From Hydractinia symbiolongicarpus (taxonomy: Eukaryota; Cnidaria; Hydrozoa; Anthoathecata; Hydractiniidae), in assembly GCF_029227915.1 (NCBI RefSeq), contig NC_079882.1, forward strand, positions 24,743,001-24,807,000: 64,000 nucleotides of DNA, in the 5' to 3' direction. The notes below the pieces were generated by a model. The model was not told the DNA's origin. It made no database searches and saw nothing but the letters and a program-made list of their open reading frames with translations. Positions within the stretch are counted from its first letter, which is position 1. Every line of letters begins with the position of its first letter. This document shows, piece by piece, positions 24,418 through 38,500 of the stretch. The position numbers and the translations under genes are program-made.

Positions 24418-26116
24418 GGAAGAAGAAAGCATACAAAACAAAGTTTGTATCGAGTCACCATTGTCAAGATCGTTGACACTTTGGTCATGTTCTGTACTCC
24501 TCAGCTATAAAAATATCAATACAGCCGATGTTTCTTATTGGAACTAAAATGTGAAAATTTGATCTAGCGGGAAAACAAATGCGAGGAATCGACAACAACA
24601 GCGCCATAGATATCAGAAGTATTTCCTACTTACAAAGAATACCCTCTCGTTTGCAGATGTTAATTTGGTATATAATTCGATTAACCATTTTACATTATTT
24701 ATTGACAACTCCTTGCAAGGCCATTTTATATTTTCGATGTATACCAATCTAAAAAATTGTCCAGGATTTTACAGTCATAGCTGAAAAATATACTTTAGTT
24801 TGTTAAGTATTTTTGCATGGAGAATATAATGAAAACAATTTTTAACAAACCAATATGGTTTTCCTTTAACACTGTAACAGTCGTTTGTTTGCGTGCATTT
24901 AATTTCGCGAACGAACGATATTTCGATATTTCACAATATTATTGAAACTAAACTTTCTATAAATAACGGATTCATTTTGAACGCTGAACAATGCATGTCC
25001 CCCCCCCTAGCGTCAACAGAATTCTACTGTACTTTGGACCAAGGTGATCGGACAGGTTACTATTACGCAAATATTTTTAATTCTGCAATAATGTGACAAA
25101 AAATGCGCGAATTCGCCGTTTTTTATTTTGCATTTTGAACATTTGTCAGGAGGGCTAAACTTTCAAGATATTTTTGTTGTTGCTCCAACATCAGAAACAC
25201 TGCTTTGTGAGGGAAGTGAAGAAAGTGTTTGCGGAAGAAATTTTTGAGTTCAGATTTGTCGTAAAATGTTTGCATTTTGTGGGAAAAAATGGCGATTCAC
25301 CGAAGACTCCAGTTCTGAGTTTGATGAATTTTGTCTGATAGCAACGAAATTCTCAGAGACCACTCTGCGCGGTTATTTACCACGCGATTGACCTTACTTT
25401 TTGAACTTTTGCAAAATTTTTAAGTACCCTAGGTAAATTCGTTTAGGACGATATTTATAAAAAGGTAAAACGCATTTAAGGATATGAAGTGCTTTTGCAA
25501 CGTAATTTAGAAATGACCTCAGTTTGAGGCTCAAACATTTTTTCCAACAACAGTGGGCAAAGGGGCGCGCTTCTCTCAAGACGGCGACTTTCGGACGCCA
25601 GCATTTTTCTTTGCTACTTTATACCGTATTATCTGACAGCAAACAAAATGGCGGTTAGTTATAGCCGATATGCATGGAAGAAGGCAAGATTTTTTATTTG
25701 AGAATTAACTTTTTTATGTTTATTTAACCGCTTCCGGTTTTAGTAGAGTGTTCATAAATAGTAAGGGAATATCTCTTGTTCAATCTTGACAAAGTAAACC
25801 TGCCTTTTTCTCTTGTCAGTCCCCCGCTGACAATAAATCCTTTTTTAAAGAACACGTTAAAGACGTACTTCACATCCCAATAAATTTTAGGATTGCATCC
25901 ATTAGCTAAACTTGTAATAGAAATCATAACGTTTTAGTGAAAATAGCAACACTTATAAAGAGAACTTAAGATTTGTGAGACTTTTTGACATGTAGCTACA
26001 GACAAAAAAACTGGATTGCAAGTGTGTTAAAAATACCATTGCAATAAACCGTTTGACAGTTTGCACATGTGAGATAGTAATTTTGTAGTGTGATAGACCA
26101 TTTCCGTCAATGTGAT

Positions 26117-26145
26117 ATAGCTATAGCTAGCTAGCTAGCTAGCTA
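26117..26145. repeat. TAGC microsatellite
   Basis: Tandem TAGC/CTAG units in an otherwise AT-rich stretch. Each unit is self-complementary. A similar looser tract lies near 1555-1610. Confidence 0.8.
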
Positions 26146-26358
26146 TGTATATAATGTTTTGATTTTGTGTTGAAAACAAAGAATACTCTCATTCATTTAC
26201 GTAATACACCTTTACGATAGTTCAGGAAAACTATCACTCAATCACAGCTTATTTTGCATTTAGAGGAGGTAAACATCACACTTTTATAAGAGTTTATTAA
26301 GGAGATAACACGTTCTTTTGTGATAACTTTTCTCAGTTAAGGGGTTGAGTCGAAAAGG

Positions 26359-26762
26359 GAAACCGCTACCCATCTGGGAAACGGTTTCCCATTTGGGAAA
26401 CTTCACGGTTTCCCATTTGGGAAACCGTTACCCTAAACAGGCCAGAAATACGGCAATGGTTTCCCATTAAAGAAACCACCAAAATAAAAAGGAATCTACG
26501 CACGAGCTGGTTAAGAAGCGCACTACAAATTTTTAACCAATAGAAAGGGAATATTTTCCCGCAAATTTTCACCGAAGGAAAAAAAAATTATCGTAACCTC
26601 ATTCCGCAAAATGGCTCTGAGAATGGGTGATGGTTTCCCAAAAGGGAAACCCAAATTAAAATCAATAAAATTAGTTTAGGAAACCGTTTCCTATATGGGA
26701 AACCATTTCCCTATATGACATGGGAATTTCCCTATAAAACATGGGAAACCGTTTCCCTTTTA
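26359..26762. repeat. Block of palindromic GGTTTCCC / GGGAAACC repeats
   Basis: About ten GGTTTCCC or GGGAAACC words occur within 400 bases, many paired into palindromes such as GGTTTCCCATTTGGGAAACC. Spacer lengths and sequences vary (ATTTG, AAAA, TATAT), so this is not a regular tandem satellite. Positions include about 26360-26432, 26457-26478, 26631-26651 and 26680-26760. Confidence 0.85.
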
Positions 26763-26917
26763 GTGTCATCTCCCGAACTGTTTCTTGCTGCGTTTTGTTT
26801 TTAATGAAAAGTACACATAAGTTGTATCTTATTATTATTAACGTTTCCTGAAAATTTGAAAGAGCTATCTAAAAGACGATCTGGCAATTCTATGATGATT
26901 TTTTCTTAAAGCTTACC

Positions 26918-26938
26918 ACCCCCCCCCCCCCCCCCCCT
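26918..26938. repeat. Poly-C tract
   Basis: About 20 consecutive C residues. Similar shorter C-runs lie at about 28448-28459, 55345-55363 and 63591-63601. They are unlikely to be functional and are sites of sequencing error. Confidence 0.85.
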
Positions 26939-29535
26939 TTGAAAAAGTTTATTCTGTTTATACTATGTTAAGAATCGATAAGTTAACATTTATATATTAA
27001 GTAAAATTCGAAATAAAGCGAGTATAAAGCCATATTTTCTTCTGTGTACAACATCTTCCCTGTCGAAAGACGCCATTTTGAGATATTCTTTTTTTCGGAT
27101 GTCATTTCCCAGATGGCAAAAAAGTCCCTTGAACATGTTGCTGCAAAACCCATTAATTGACACACCAGCAAAAGAAGTTTAATTTTGTAAATAATTATTA
27201 AATGTCCTTTTTGCCATACGAATAATAGCAGTAGCGCTAGAAAGCATTCTTTAGTCTCTTAAACAGGTTAAAAACATTACATTACCAGCCTTTCTCATTC
27301 AAGTCAGAACATGGCAAATGCCGAGGTGATTGCTACTCTATGTGCAACATAAAAGAAGAGCGCACACTTTGTGCCAGGCCTATACTAAAACGCAAGGACA
27401 AGGTGGACTGAGATTAATAATTGCCACAGTGTTGATCAAGCTATCTGGTGAAAAGTGTTTATCTTATATTAAAACTAATTTTGGAGGAGTATAGACTCTG
27501 TTATAATAACTCCACACAAGATTGTTATTTTAATTGCAAAAAGGTATAGCACATCAGGAACACATTTAATAATTATTCACAAAATTAAACTTAGTTTACT
27601 CTTTTTCTTTTTCTCCAAGTTTAATTTTTGACGGAGCACGGATGAAGCAAGTCTGCAAAACTGCACTTACAGGCGGAATAAACATTTTATCATGGATTTA
27701 ATTGTAGGTAATTTCTTTATTTGACAAAACAATTGGAAACAATAGCAGGTCCGAATTTATTGGATTTTTTTCTTTATGCCTGTTAAAACGAAACCCATGT
27801 GCCATAATTTTTTTTCTGTAAAAATTTTGTTAAAGTGTAGCTGAACTTTCTGAATGAATTTTGAAGTTTTTTTTAAGCCACATTGATTAAGATTTTTTAA
27901 TTCGAAAACCAAGCATATTTTTGCCTATTTGCTTGTGATGACCTGAAAAATAAATAAGAAATATAAAAATCATCGTGTTTGGGGTTCATGATTTAAAACG
28001 TCACCCACTTTTCTACCGCAAAATGAATGCACAACAAAAACAACCTGTATCACATGCGTAACATTCTTTGCATGTACGTTTTACATCGCACACGTTATTT
28101 GATTTGCACGTGCAAATCATCGCACACCTACTCAAATATTCCTGAAAAAGACTGACATAATGGTGGCTTTTGCTAAGAAAGCATGAAAATGAGGAGTTTG
28201 CAAAAAGCTTTATTTGTTGGTGCTTCTCTTGCTTTGCTATATAACAAATTCATGTTCATAGTGCTGCCCAGAAACCAGCTTATTTATCCTTTGTGTAGAA
28301 ATTGGGTGGAGTGGACAAATCAATCCTAACAAAGATTTGAATAAAAGCATCAAGGCCAATCACAATTGTTTACACTATAATAAGAATAAGTGTTAGCCAG
28401 TGTACACTACAATGGATTGGTCAACACTGGTTCAAGTTAAGAGTTGCACCCCCCCCCCCTTTTTTTTACTGATTCATTTTTACCCCAAAGATCATATGGG
28501 ATCCAAACTTATCGAGAAATCCTTTTTTCCATCACATCAATGTGTGTCTTCAAATTGTAGTAAATGAGCTAACTGTTATAATTTGTGGTACCAATCACAG
28601 GCAACAATTCAAAAAGGCTTTTTTGTCGTTGAAAATAAATAGAAGTTCCAATTAAACTGCATCTGTGTGAAAATTTAAAATACACGAAATGAATAAAATA
28701 TGATTTTGTAGTTGAAGATTTTTAGCATTAAAATTCAAAAAAAAATTAGAGGTTTTGTGGTTAAGTATTAGTTGCTTCAGTGTCACTTTAGCCAGGTTTT
28801 TGAAAGTGACTGTAAAATTAATTCTGCCTTTTTCTTTGGTGGTAATTATACACAGGTTTAAATCTTTGCAATAACATACCTAAACAGAGACAATCCTCTG
28901 CTGTGATAATATAAAGAAAATGAATTTATGATTCTCCAGTCTGAATACTTGAGAAACAAATGAATGTTTTGAACCTTTAAGGAGTTCCAATTGTCTTTCT
29001 GATATCACCCAGTTAACTTCTAAAAAGCATTGATCACTCATTTTTGAAGAAGATGTATAAAACTTTAATTAAGTCAAATTGTTACACATAAAAACTTACT
29101 CTTCTTTTAGTAATTATTAGAATTATTACATTTTCTTTATTATTTGAAATAGTTTATTTCTGGTCTATAAAAAGCATGCATATATATCCGAAATTGTGTT
29201 GTTATGTATATTTTCTCATCATTGATTTTGCAAATTGGATTTGCTCTGTCTTTTTATAGAAGCTTTTATCAATCACTTGAGCACTGAGCCTTTAATTAAC
29301 TTTGTCTATGTTTAAGTTGATTTATTTCTACACATCTACTTATGAAGAAATTTAGGTTTAATTTAAATTTATGTAAAATTCAAAATGATTTATTTACTTA
29401 GTAGAGGCAGATTGGTTTCACTTTGAAAGCTTTCCTTTGCGACTAGATGTGAAACAAATTGTTAAAACATAAAGATTGTTCATACATATTTTTTTCCTTT
29501 TTTAGATTTGATGTATATACACGCAAATTTGAATC

Positions 29536-32500
29536 ATGTTCTGGAAGTTTCACTTGGATGCCTCTGGTCTGGAGACATTATTAGCCAAGCAGGTATTATT
29601 TACATTAATGAAAAGTTGAGAATAGCACAAAGTCAAACAAACCGCCTAAACAAACTTTACGTTTATACATTGCTTTTACAACCTTCTGTAACGATTGTAT
29701 GTCTACACAAAGGGCCATTGCTGACGTCATCAAAATTTTTAAACTGTTATATCTCATTAACCGTTCATCAAAAGGACATAATCATATACATTTTCTTCAT
29801 CAGCAGTTTAAGCTCTACAAAATGGAGGCAACATGAAAACAAGGTTCTATATATTTTTTTTGTGGATGGGTTGCTGACGTCATCAAAATTTAAATGACAC
29901 TTCTTTTTCATTTTCATCCTGCCTTAGTGGATTTTTCCACAGGCTTTATCGACTAGTTTTTATATATAACTAGGAGCCATAGATCTCTTTTACGATTATC
30001 AAAAGCATTTGACTCCATTAGTTTAATCAGTGTATCAAGCTCTCTGCAATATAGGTTAACACCTAGAAATGATTTTTATATATGAGTAGGTTGTGGATTG
30101 TCATCAAAAGATATTTTACTGCTTGCTTTTCCCCTAATTAAGTGCATATTTCTACAGGCCATGTAACTAGATTTTAAATGAAAATGTAATTAAACCATGT
30201 TATTCTCCTAATTATAAAAAAAATTGTATGAACCGATTTTTATTTTTAATAATGAGAAGTCAATAAGAAACATGTAGCGTGTAAATTTATGGACTCCTTA
30301 TTATTAGCTAAACGAAGGGAATAAGCAACAATTCTAAGGTAATAAGACTCAAACCTGTCATTATGAAATTTATTCTGATCAAGAAATAAATCCTGCAAAA
30401 GAACCACATGTTAATCAAGACAAGATGCTGAATTGTGCACATTCAAACAAAAACATTTAGGCTTTATCCTTTTTACTTAACATCAGCAGTCATGCTATAA
30501 TGTTTTAACTAAAGCAGGCAGACAGATGGCGTTCCACGTTAACCCTATTCCCCGCCTGCCAGTTTTTTTAATAACTTTTTTCACTATACTGCATTGTTAT
30601 AATATTGACTTTTTATATTTATCTATTAGACTCCTGCATGCCAAATTTTTAGGTCCCGACTTTAAACAGAATGTTAAAATTTGGTATAGAATTGAATTTT
30701 AAGCAGAGAGTGGTATTTTGGACAAATTTTAAGCTTCTGATGGTGTCACAGAAAAAAGTGCTAACATAGGCAAAAATTTGCTGCTCCCATTTTGTTTCTT
30801 TTATAAAAGTGTGCCAAATTTGATTCAACTTGGAAAAGACTATCAAAAGTTACGAAGTGGGGTAAGCGTAAGGTTGTTCGAAAAACTTGGGAACAAAGTT
30901 AACCAGAAAGGCTGGATGTACGCCTAGTTTATATTAAGTAAAAGGTATAGTTACCTGAATGCATTCAACATTTGAAAGTTTTGTTGTGCAAGAAAACTTT
31001 CACACAGCCATTTTTTTGGGTCGTTATAGCTATTTTCAAGTTAAAGCTTGTCACAAGTCAGATTGGGGAAAATTAAAAAAAAAAAAAACAATGTTGGCTA
31101 GGATAAAAGGACTTATACCCAACTGAATAACGTCAGGGTGACCACTCCTCCTTAAATTCCTTTAATAACCTTAGAAAAAGAAAATTTCCTTAAAAGTATT
31201 TAAATATACTTAAAAAATTAAAATTTTAGCTATTCTCCTTAACCCTTCCCGTCCCGTTCCCGGACTAGTCCGGGATATTGTTACGCTAAAATAATCCCGA
31301 TCCCGGACAGGTCCGGGATAGGACCACTTTGAACGGCCCTCACGGCCGCCCTGTATCTTTAAAACTAACAAGATCGATTTTTTTTAACACAATTTATCTC
31401 TCATTTGCGCCCGATCTGACGATTTTTAAATTCGGCTACCGTAAGTTATGCAGATTTGCTTTTCAAAATTAAAACAAAGATGGCGACTGGATTTAGTGCA
31501 TGCTGTGGCTCTAGATCTTCGCCTTTTAGCAGCAGTAATGCATCATTTGGCCTCTCTATTAATATTAACTTTGAAGAGGATAGCGATGAGGATGTAGTAG
31601 CAGGTGATGATCCAATTAACAGATTATTCGGCCAGAGTGATAGTGAAGACGAAGATTTTTTGGGATTTTCTGATGGTAGGGAAGAATGTGTTGATGAAAG
31701 TTCAACTGATAATAATAAATTGGCAGAACCTACTTCGAAGAAAGCTAGAAAGGAACCAAGCCCTCCTGGTTGGAACATGGGGCAATGGAAATCTGGTGAC
31801 AAGAATTTACAAGAGTTGGCCCATTTTGCTGCAAATCCTGGAATAAATGTTGATATTCCTGAGGATGAAGAATTACTAAAGTCTTATTGGTCAACAGACA
31901 CCACTATTTCTACTCCATTACCAAGAACTGTCATGTCAAGAATGGATTTTTATAACATCATGTCTTTCCTTCATTCCTGTAACAATGATGACTATCCAGC
32001 AAAAGGTGAACCGGGTTACAATCCAAAGAAAAAATTTGGAATTTTAGTGCCAATGTTGCAACAAACATTTGCAGAAGTGTGGACACCAAACCTTCATTTG
32101 TCCATTGATGAAGGGACTATCCCTTTCAAAGGAAATATTTCATTCAAGGTTTACAACCCTAACAAACCAGATAAATATGGTATTAAAACATACAAATTGT
32201 GTGATTCAGATAATGGATATTGTATCAACTTTGATATTTATGTTGGCCAAGTTGACGATGCTCCACCCATTTCTCAGTATGGTAAAACCTGTGACTTAGT
32301 CATGTATCTTTTGCACAATCATCTTGGTAAAGGTTATATTTTGTATATGGATAATTTTTATACATCTCCATACTTATTTTATAACCTTCGTATGCAACTC
32401 CAAACACCAACATGTGGTACCAGTCGACCTCGTAAAGGCTTGCCTGTTCAAATAAAAACAGCAAATTTTAAAAAGAAAGGCAAGTCAATTGCAATGACAT

Positions 32501-35500
32501 ACGATAACAAGCTTGTTGCGTTCTGTATCCTAGACCATAAGCATGTGACATTACTATCCACTGCTTACAACTGCCAACTTAGTGATACTGGGAAAAAGCA
32601 TTGGCAAACCAAGGAGAAAATCGAGCGTCCTGATATCATACGTATGTACAATAAATATATGAGTGGTGTTGACAGCAACAATCAACTGCTACAGTATTCT
32701 GCATTTTCATGTCAAAGCCTCAAATGGTGGAAGAAAGTCTTTTTTCGCCTAATTAATTTAGCGATGGTGAATGCATTCATCTTATACCGTTAATGGAAAA
32801 TGGCAAGTAATGATAATGTAATCAGGAAACGAATTTCCCAAACAGACTTTTGAGTAATTTTGATTCGTAAATTAGTGGAAGAATCTACTAATGCTCTTAC
32901 TTCACCTTGTGCTCCTGTCAATTTTAATTCTAATTCTTTAGAAATACACAGACTTTCTGGTAGACATTTCCCCAGAAAAATATCTCAAGAAGGAAAGAAA
33001 ACCCGAGTTAGTCGATCATGTCGTGTATGTGTTCCCGCCAGAAGGGAAATGGATCAGCGAAAAAATACTCCTAAGAGAAAACGACCGGGAAGAGAATCAT
33101 CTTATGAGTGTGACAAATGTTTTACTCCACTCTGTGTGGAACCTTGTTTTATGCTTTATCATAATTATAAAGATTTCATTGGTAAATATATTCAAATGAT
33201 GTCCGATTAGAGAACTGAGAAACCGATAACGTTTTATAGTATATACATTATGTTTTATATATCTCAAAATTATGTTTTATATATTTGATAAGAAGTTCCT
33301 CTTACATTCCTTTTATTTGCTAGTCTAAAGCACTAACTAAGCATAGGTTGTGGTCCAATAAGTACAATCTAAGCATGGCTAATAGATGGATTGCCAACTT
33401 TCCTTTCATATACTTACAATTTATACTGAATTGTCTATTACTGGAGTCGAACCGGGACTTAGATAATGCTTTATGACCATTTTTAAAAAAAGAGAAATAC
33501 CGTACATGCATTTTAAACATATTATATGCTTTAAATTAGTTGTTAAGGTTTATTTTAGACTAATATTATGAAATTTACGAAAAATGTGTTTTTTTGCTAA
33601 AAACACCTGGGATCAGGGACATAATGTGTTAAAAAATGCCTGGGGCGGGAAGGGTTAATTTCTCCTTATTTCTTATTTTTTTTCTAATCGTAACTTTTTT
33701 GGAAATGTGTTCGTGGATTGTTCATCACCAGTAAAACAAGACATATATCTCTGTTATCTGAAATCCTATATTTTCTATTTTTCAGGGCATAATTTATATG
33801 TATATTTGTATAATATATATAATTTTCTTATCATAGAACAGAGTATGTAACATTAAAGATAGAGAACTAAAATTGTTTTTTTCCTTAATTATCCTTATTT
33901 TTTTATCTTTTTATTCTCATTCACAGCAAAATATCCTTAAAAAATGTCAATTTGTCTCCTTAATTCTCCTTAATATCCTTACTTTTGTTCTCATTTTATT
34001 AATGGTCACCCTGAAGGTCCGTAGCTAACAATAACAACATGAATACAGCTAGCTAGCCAGCTGCCAGCTTAATATGATGTGAACTTGTAGCTCAAATCTT
34101 ACAATCAGTTTAACATATACACTGTACATGACTAAGAAATAGGATTTTATGAAATAAAAGGCTATTTAGATGAAAAAGGGTCAAACAAAAACCTTAAAGA
34201 ATGACCAACTGCATTAGATTGTCCCACGAAATATGCTCTCTGGGCTAAGCTTCATTTTTGGAATTTACATATAAATTTTCCGCGTTATGTATTAAACTTT
34301 TGTATTCTTTACTTATGACAGGATGTTACTTTAAAAGAAGTGCTAGATGAAGAAGATATACTGCAGGAATGCAAAACACAAAATGGAAAATTGATCGATT
34401 TGTATGTATATATTGTGTTTCTAAATTCAGAAAATTAGTAGCGCTACACACAAAGCTTTTTTGGTCGTTCTTGATTTGCATTTTTTTATTTTTTGTTTGC
34501 ACCATTTTCTATGTATATCAAGACTTTCGGCAATTGGGATATGCCCTGATTAATTATTGGCTATGTTTATTGTGCATGTCATAGTTTTTTAGTGTTTTTT
34601 TCAATGCATTGTCTAATTATACTGGCATGTATTTTACATATGAAATCTTTTTTTTTTTTTTTAGTTTAACTAGAGATGAAATATTAAAGGAGTTGCTGCA
34701 TTTGATTGTGGATACACCTACTGAAGACGTGGAAGAAGCAGTTAAATATAAGTAAGACGGTATTTAGTTTTGTTTACTCGTTGTACAAATATGCACTTTA
34801 GGTGTATTCCATTAAAACTTAATGGGATACACTTAAAGGGGGGAGGGGTAAAAAATAAATGAAGATGAAGGGGTGGTTTAGAAGTGTATATATGCATGTT
34901 TGAATTGCAACAAAAATGTGCTTTTGGGAGTGTTACTTCCTACATTTATCATTAAATCTGTTTTGCCCATTTCTGCTTTTGTTTTCTCTACTTTGAGTAA
35001 AAAGCTTTTTTACATTTAAAACAATCGCTATTCCAAAGTGCAACCATGAATAGTTGAGTAGCTTAAAACTTAACAACGATCATATAGAAATTGTCTCTTC
35101 AAACTAGCTGTTGTTCAGGGATGTAGTTGACTAAAAACCTAATGTAATTTCTGAGTCAAAATTGTTTCTTCTAATATTAAAAACTGTTTACTTTTGTTTA
35201 GGTATATGAATTTAGCTTGCGAAGTGATAACATTAGACATTTATAAAATATTAGATAAAATAGCTAATGAAACAGTGAGTTATATGTTCTTTATCTTTAA
35301 TAAAATAACAGTTGTTTTTTTATTATTATCTTTACCACATTATTTAATGTGTTAATCTCTAAAATATTTCATTTGTTTAGGAATACCTTGATATAATTTG
35401 GTCATACATTGATAACTCTCCTCCCCTTAATCCTCTAATAACCAGGTAAGAATGATTGTCAAAACTGACATTCATCTTTATATCCGTTAAGTTACTAGTA

Positions 35501-38500
35501 GTAGTATTGAAGTAACAATTTTCTTAATGTTTAGTTTCTTCTCTAAAGTTATATCAATGTTAATCTGCCGAAAGGGTCAAGAGGTATAATACTTATGTTA
35601 CAAATTTAAGAGTTAATATCTGTAAGAGTAGGCCAGGTGATAATAGTAAAAAAAATCAATTCAACTCAGAGTCGGGGATTAACGAGAGCATTCAGCAATG
35701 TCCTCGTAAATGTGGTCAGAGGTAAACACAGTGACAGCAAAAATATTGTTTACATTAAAAAACCCCATAGAATTCTGAACACATATTCTTTCGTTTCTTT
35801 TCCAGTTCACAACATTATTGTACACATCTATCTTTTTTATCTTTTGTTACACAATGAATTAATCATTCAAACATAAAAATATAAAGTTAGATATAAAGCT
35901 CTTAACATATCCAAATGTTTTTTTATATATTTTTCGACAGCTTGTGATGCCATTATGGCTATGCAAACTTTTTTAAAAAAACTTATCAACAAACACATTT
36001 GCAAAAAACACAAATTTTCATCTTAGAACTAATTTTAAAAATTATTAAATTGACAATTTTTTTAGCTCCGGGTGGTATTACAACATATCTCGGAATATAA
36101 AAAATATATTTTTTAAAATAAGAAGATGCTCCAACTGCCCCACTCTTGCAGAAATTAGCTCTTAATCATATTTTCTAGTGACTGGCATAAAACAAGGTTC
36201 TAAAAAAAAAAAAAACCATATGTTTCTTTTGTTATAATGCTTTTAGGGTAACTTTTCTTTATATGTTGTTTTATTTAGACATTCGATTACTTAAAATCTC
36301 ATGATGCTGTAAATAAGTTAATTGTACATATTGAAATATCTGCTATAATGGAATTATTTATTAAAATGGTCACCGTTGTAGAATCACAAGAAATAAGAAT
36401 AGAAATAGCCAAGGTAATTACTGTGTTTTAATTAAAAGAACTGTTGCAAAATAACTGTCTGGTATCACCACAGCTTTAAGAATATTTAAGACTCCTTCAT
36501 TTAAAATTTTGGTGTAAGCATTTAACTTCAGTGTAAGTTTTTTTTATTTTTTTAGTGGTTGGATGATGAGCAGTTGATTGGTAAACTGATACAGTTGCTA
36601 CATCCCTCTGAAAAAGAGGAGGTAAAAATCTAACGTTCACACCAAAAAAATATTTCCTGATGTAACTTTGTAATAATTTTTTTATTTTTTAAACTATAGA
36701 AACACTATAATTCATCACAACTGCTAAGTGAACTTGTTCGGATTGGCAGGGACAGTATCTCGCAATATACAGAATCAGAAGATGATCCTCTTCTAGTAAC
36801 ACTTGAAAGGTACAAAATAAAGTTTTTATTACTGAATGGTAAAGTATTTTAAAACACTTGATAGTATGCCATAAATAAAGTAATTGCAAAAAAACATTTG
36901 TTTAAGATTACATCCCAGGTCTAAAATTACTAATGACAGAAAATGAAAAAAATTGCTATTACTTAAATATGACATCATAATTTATGCTGCATAATTAATT
37001 CTGAAATTGTTAAAATGTGAATATCTTGAGAACAAAAACAGCTTTTTAAAATATCTTAAAAAGACTTGTTAACTAACTTTTTTAGCTCTATAATATAAGT
37101 CCAACATCATTTTACACTTCATGTTCCCTGTAACGTCCATTTTCCACTCCACAATGTATTAACATCATGGATTGTAAATTATGACCAAAACAAATTTATA
37201 CATTTTTTTGTTTTTGTTTATTTTTGGCTTAAAGCTTTAAATTTTAATTTCTTTCCTGTGCCTGCACACAAAATTTTTTCATTTCTACTTTGTATCTATG
37301 TTTGTAACAACTTTTGGATTTTAATACTTTGTTCTTATTCTCACATTTGTTGTTAATAATCAAGAATGTCAACTAGCGTCATGGGTACTAGATTCGCCTG
37401 TTGAACAAAGTGCTTCAAATTCTTTTTTTCTTTGCGCATGTTAAAGTGCACATAAGAAGTTAATAATAAAAATTTAAGCATTTTCTGATATTGATTCTGC
37501 AAGTTAAGAAGAAAAACTATTTTGACTTTAAAATTTTAATCAACTCATGTCTATGTATTAAATTAATATGCATGGTAAAGAAAGTTTGACAATTTCGTGT
37601 GACAAGAACAGCTTGTCAGAAGCAAATAATGTTACCAAAATAGCTCACATGCATGGCTTCTTTATAGAAAGATCAAAAGTTATTTTACAATGCATGTACA
37701 ATTAATAGTAGCTCTTGCCTGTTGTTGCCAGGTTGCATTTGTGTAATATCTATAAACTAAAATATAATTCCTAAAATATGTTTATAATGTGGTTATAACT
37801 ATATCATAGAATACATTTTAATGTTTTTACACAGGTGTATCTTGGCCCTTTAATAGAACACACATCATTTGACCATGTCAGCAGCACGTGCAGATAGATA
37901 GATAGATATAACAATGTATTAAGGGTCTGTTACACATAGCAAAATTTGCAAGTGCATACAAATTCCTCATTTGTTTTCTATGGATAGCTAAAGTTGTTCA
38001 AGCCATCTGGCTTTTTGTTACAATTTTTATGAAAACAAGGATATTATATTATACATAAATACAATTTCTTTACACAAACCCTGTCTGACCTTTCAGGAAA
38101 GACACTATGGAAAAATTGTTATCTACGATATTCCAGTCACCTGGCGAGTTAAATTCGGACTCCTCTGTCGTGCATGGAATTTGTTTGCTAGCTTCCATGT
38201 TAGAGATTAGAAGGCCTGCACTTGAAGGGATGGAAGAATTGATCACTCCTATGGATGTGGAACGAATTGCACGTGGTATGTACCTGTTAAACAAATTTGT
38301 TAAGAAATTTACACATTCAAATAATAACCTTCAATCTGCGCTCTATTTAGGAGTTGAAGCAACCTTAGACGTATTGTCTGGAAGGCTGCCAGATTTTCAT
38401 AATATGCTAATTCGGCCACATGCAGTAAGGTTTATTGTAATCTTTCATTTCCAATTCATTATTTTATTAGCTCTAAAAAATCTACATACTTGTTTTATGT

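Larger units (their letters stand above)
23464..29535. other. Six-kilobase region without a convincing gene
   Basis: No multi-exon or well-conserved frame is seen on either strand. The region holds a hairpin (24384-24417), TAGC repeats (26117-26145), a palindromic GGTTTCCC block (26359-26762) and C-runs (26918-26937 and about 28448). A stretch at about 25560-25680 has several CpGs and ATGGCGG. It could be a promoter or a 5' untranslated exon of the PP6 regulatory subunit gene that starts coding at 29536, but this is a guess. A 41-codon frame at 25267-25392 is unrecognised. Confidence 0.45.
31133..34014. mobile_element. hAT-like non-autonomous element, split by a piggyBac insertion
   Basis: TCAGGGTGACCA (31133-31144) is matched by its perfect reverse complement at 34003-34014. 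Between these ends, outside the piggyBac element, both flanks are rich in CTCCTTAA and ATCCTTA words. CAGGGTGACC ends are of hAT type. Without the piggyBac insertion the element would be about 470 bp. I see no clear 8-bp target duplication, so the family is a tentative call. Confidence 0.6.

Noticed and set aside
25267-25392. 41-codon frame beginning MFAFCGKKW
   Set aside because: First looked like the MFWKF start of the PP6 subunit, but the true first exon is at 29536-29592; the frame ends in a stop without a good donor.
26359-26762. CRISPR-like regularity of repeated palindromes
   Set aside because: Spacers are irregular in length, repeats are in both orientations, and the window is clearly eukaryotic.
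31446-31802. 118-residue minus-strand frame
   Set aside because: Antisense shadow of the acidic N-terminus of the piggyBac transposase.
33430-33450. tRNA B-box-like GGTTCGACTCC on the minus strand
   Set aside because: No A box, anticodon arm or acceptor stem at the right spacing; it lies inside the piggyBac element.
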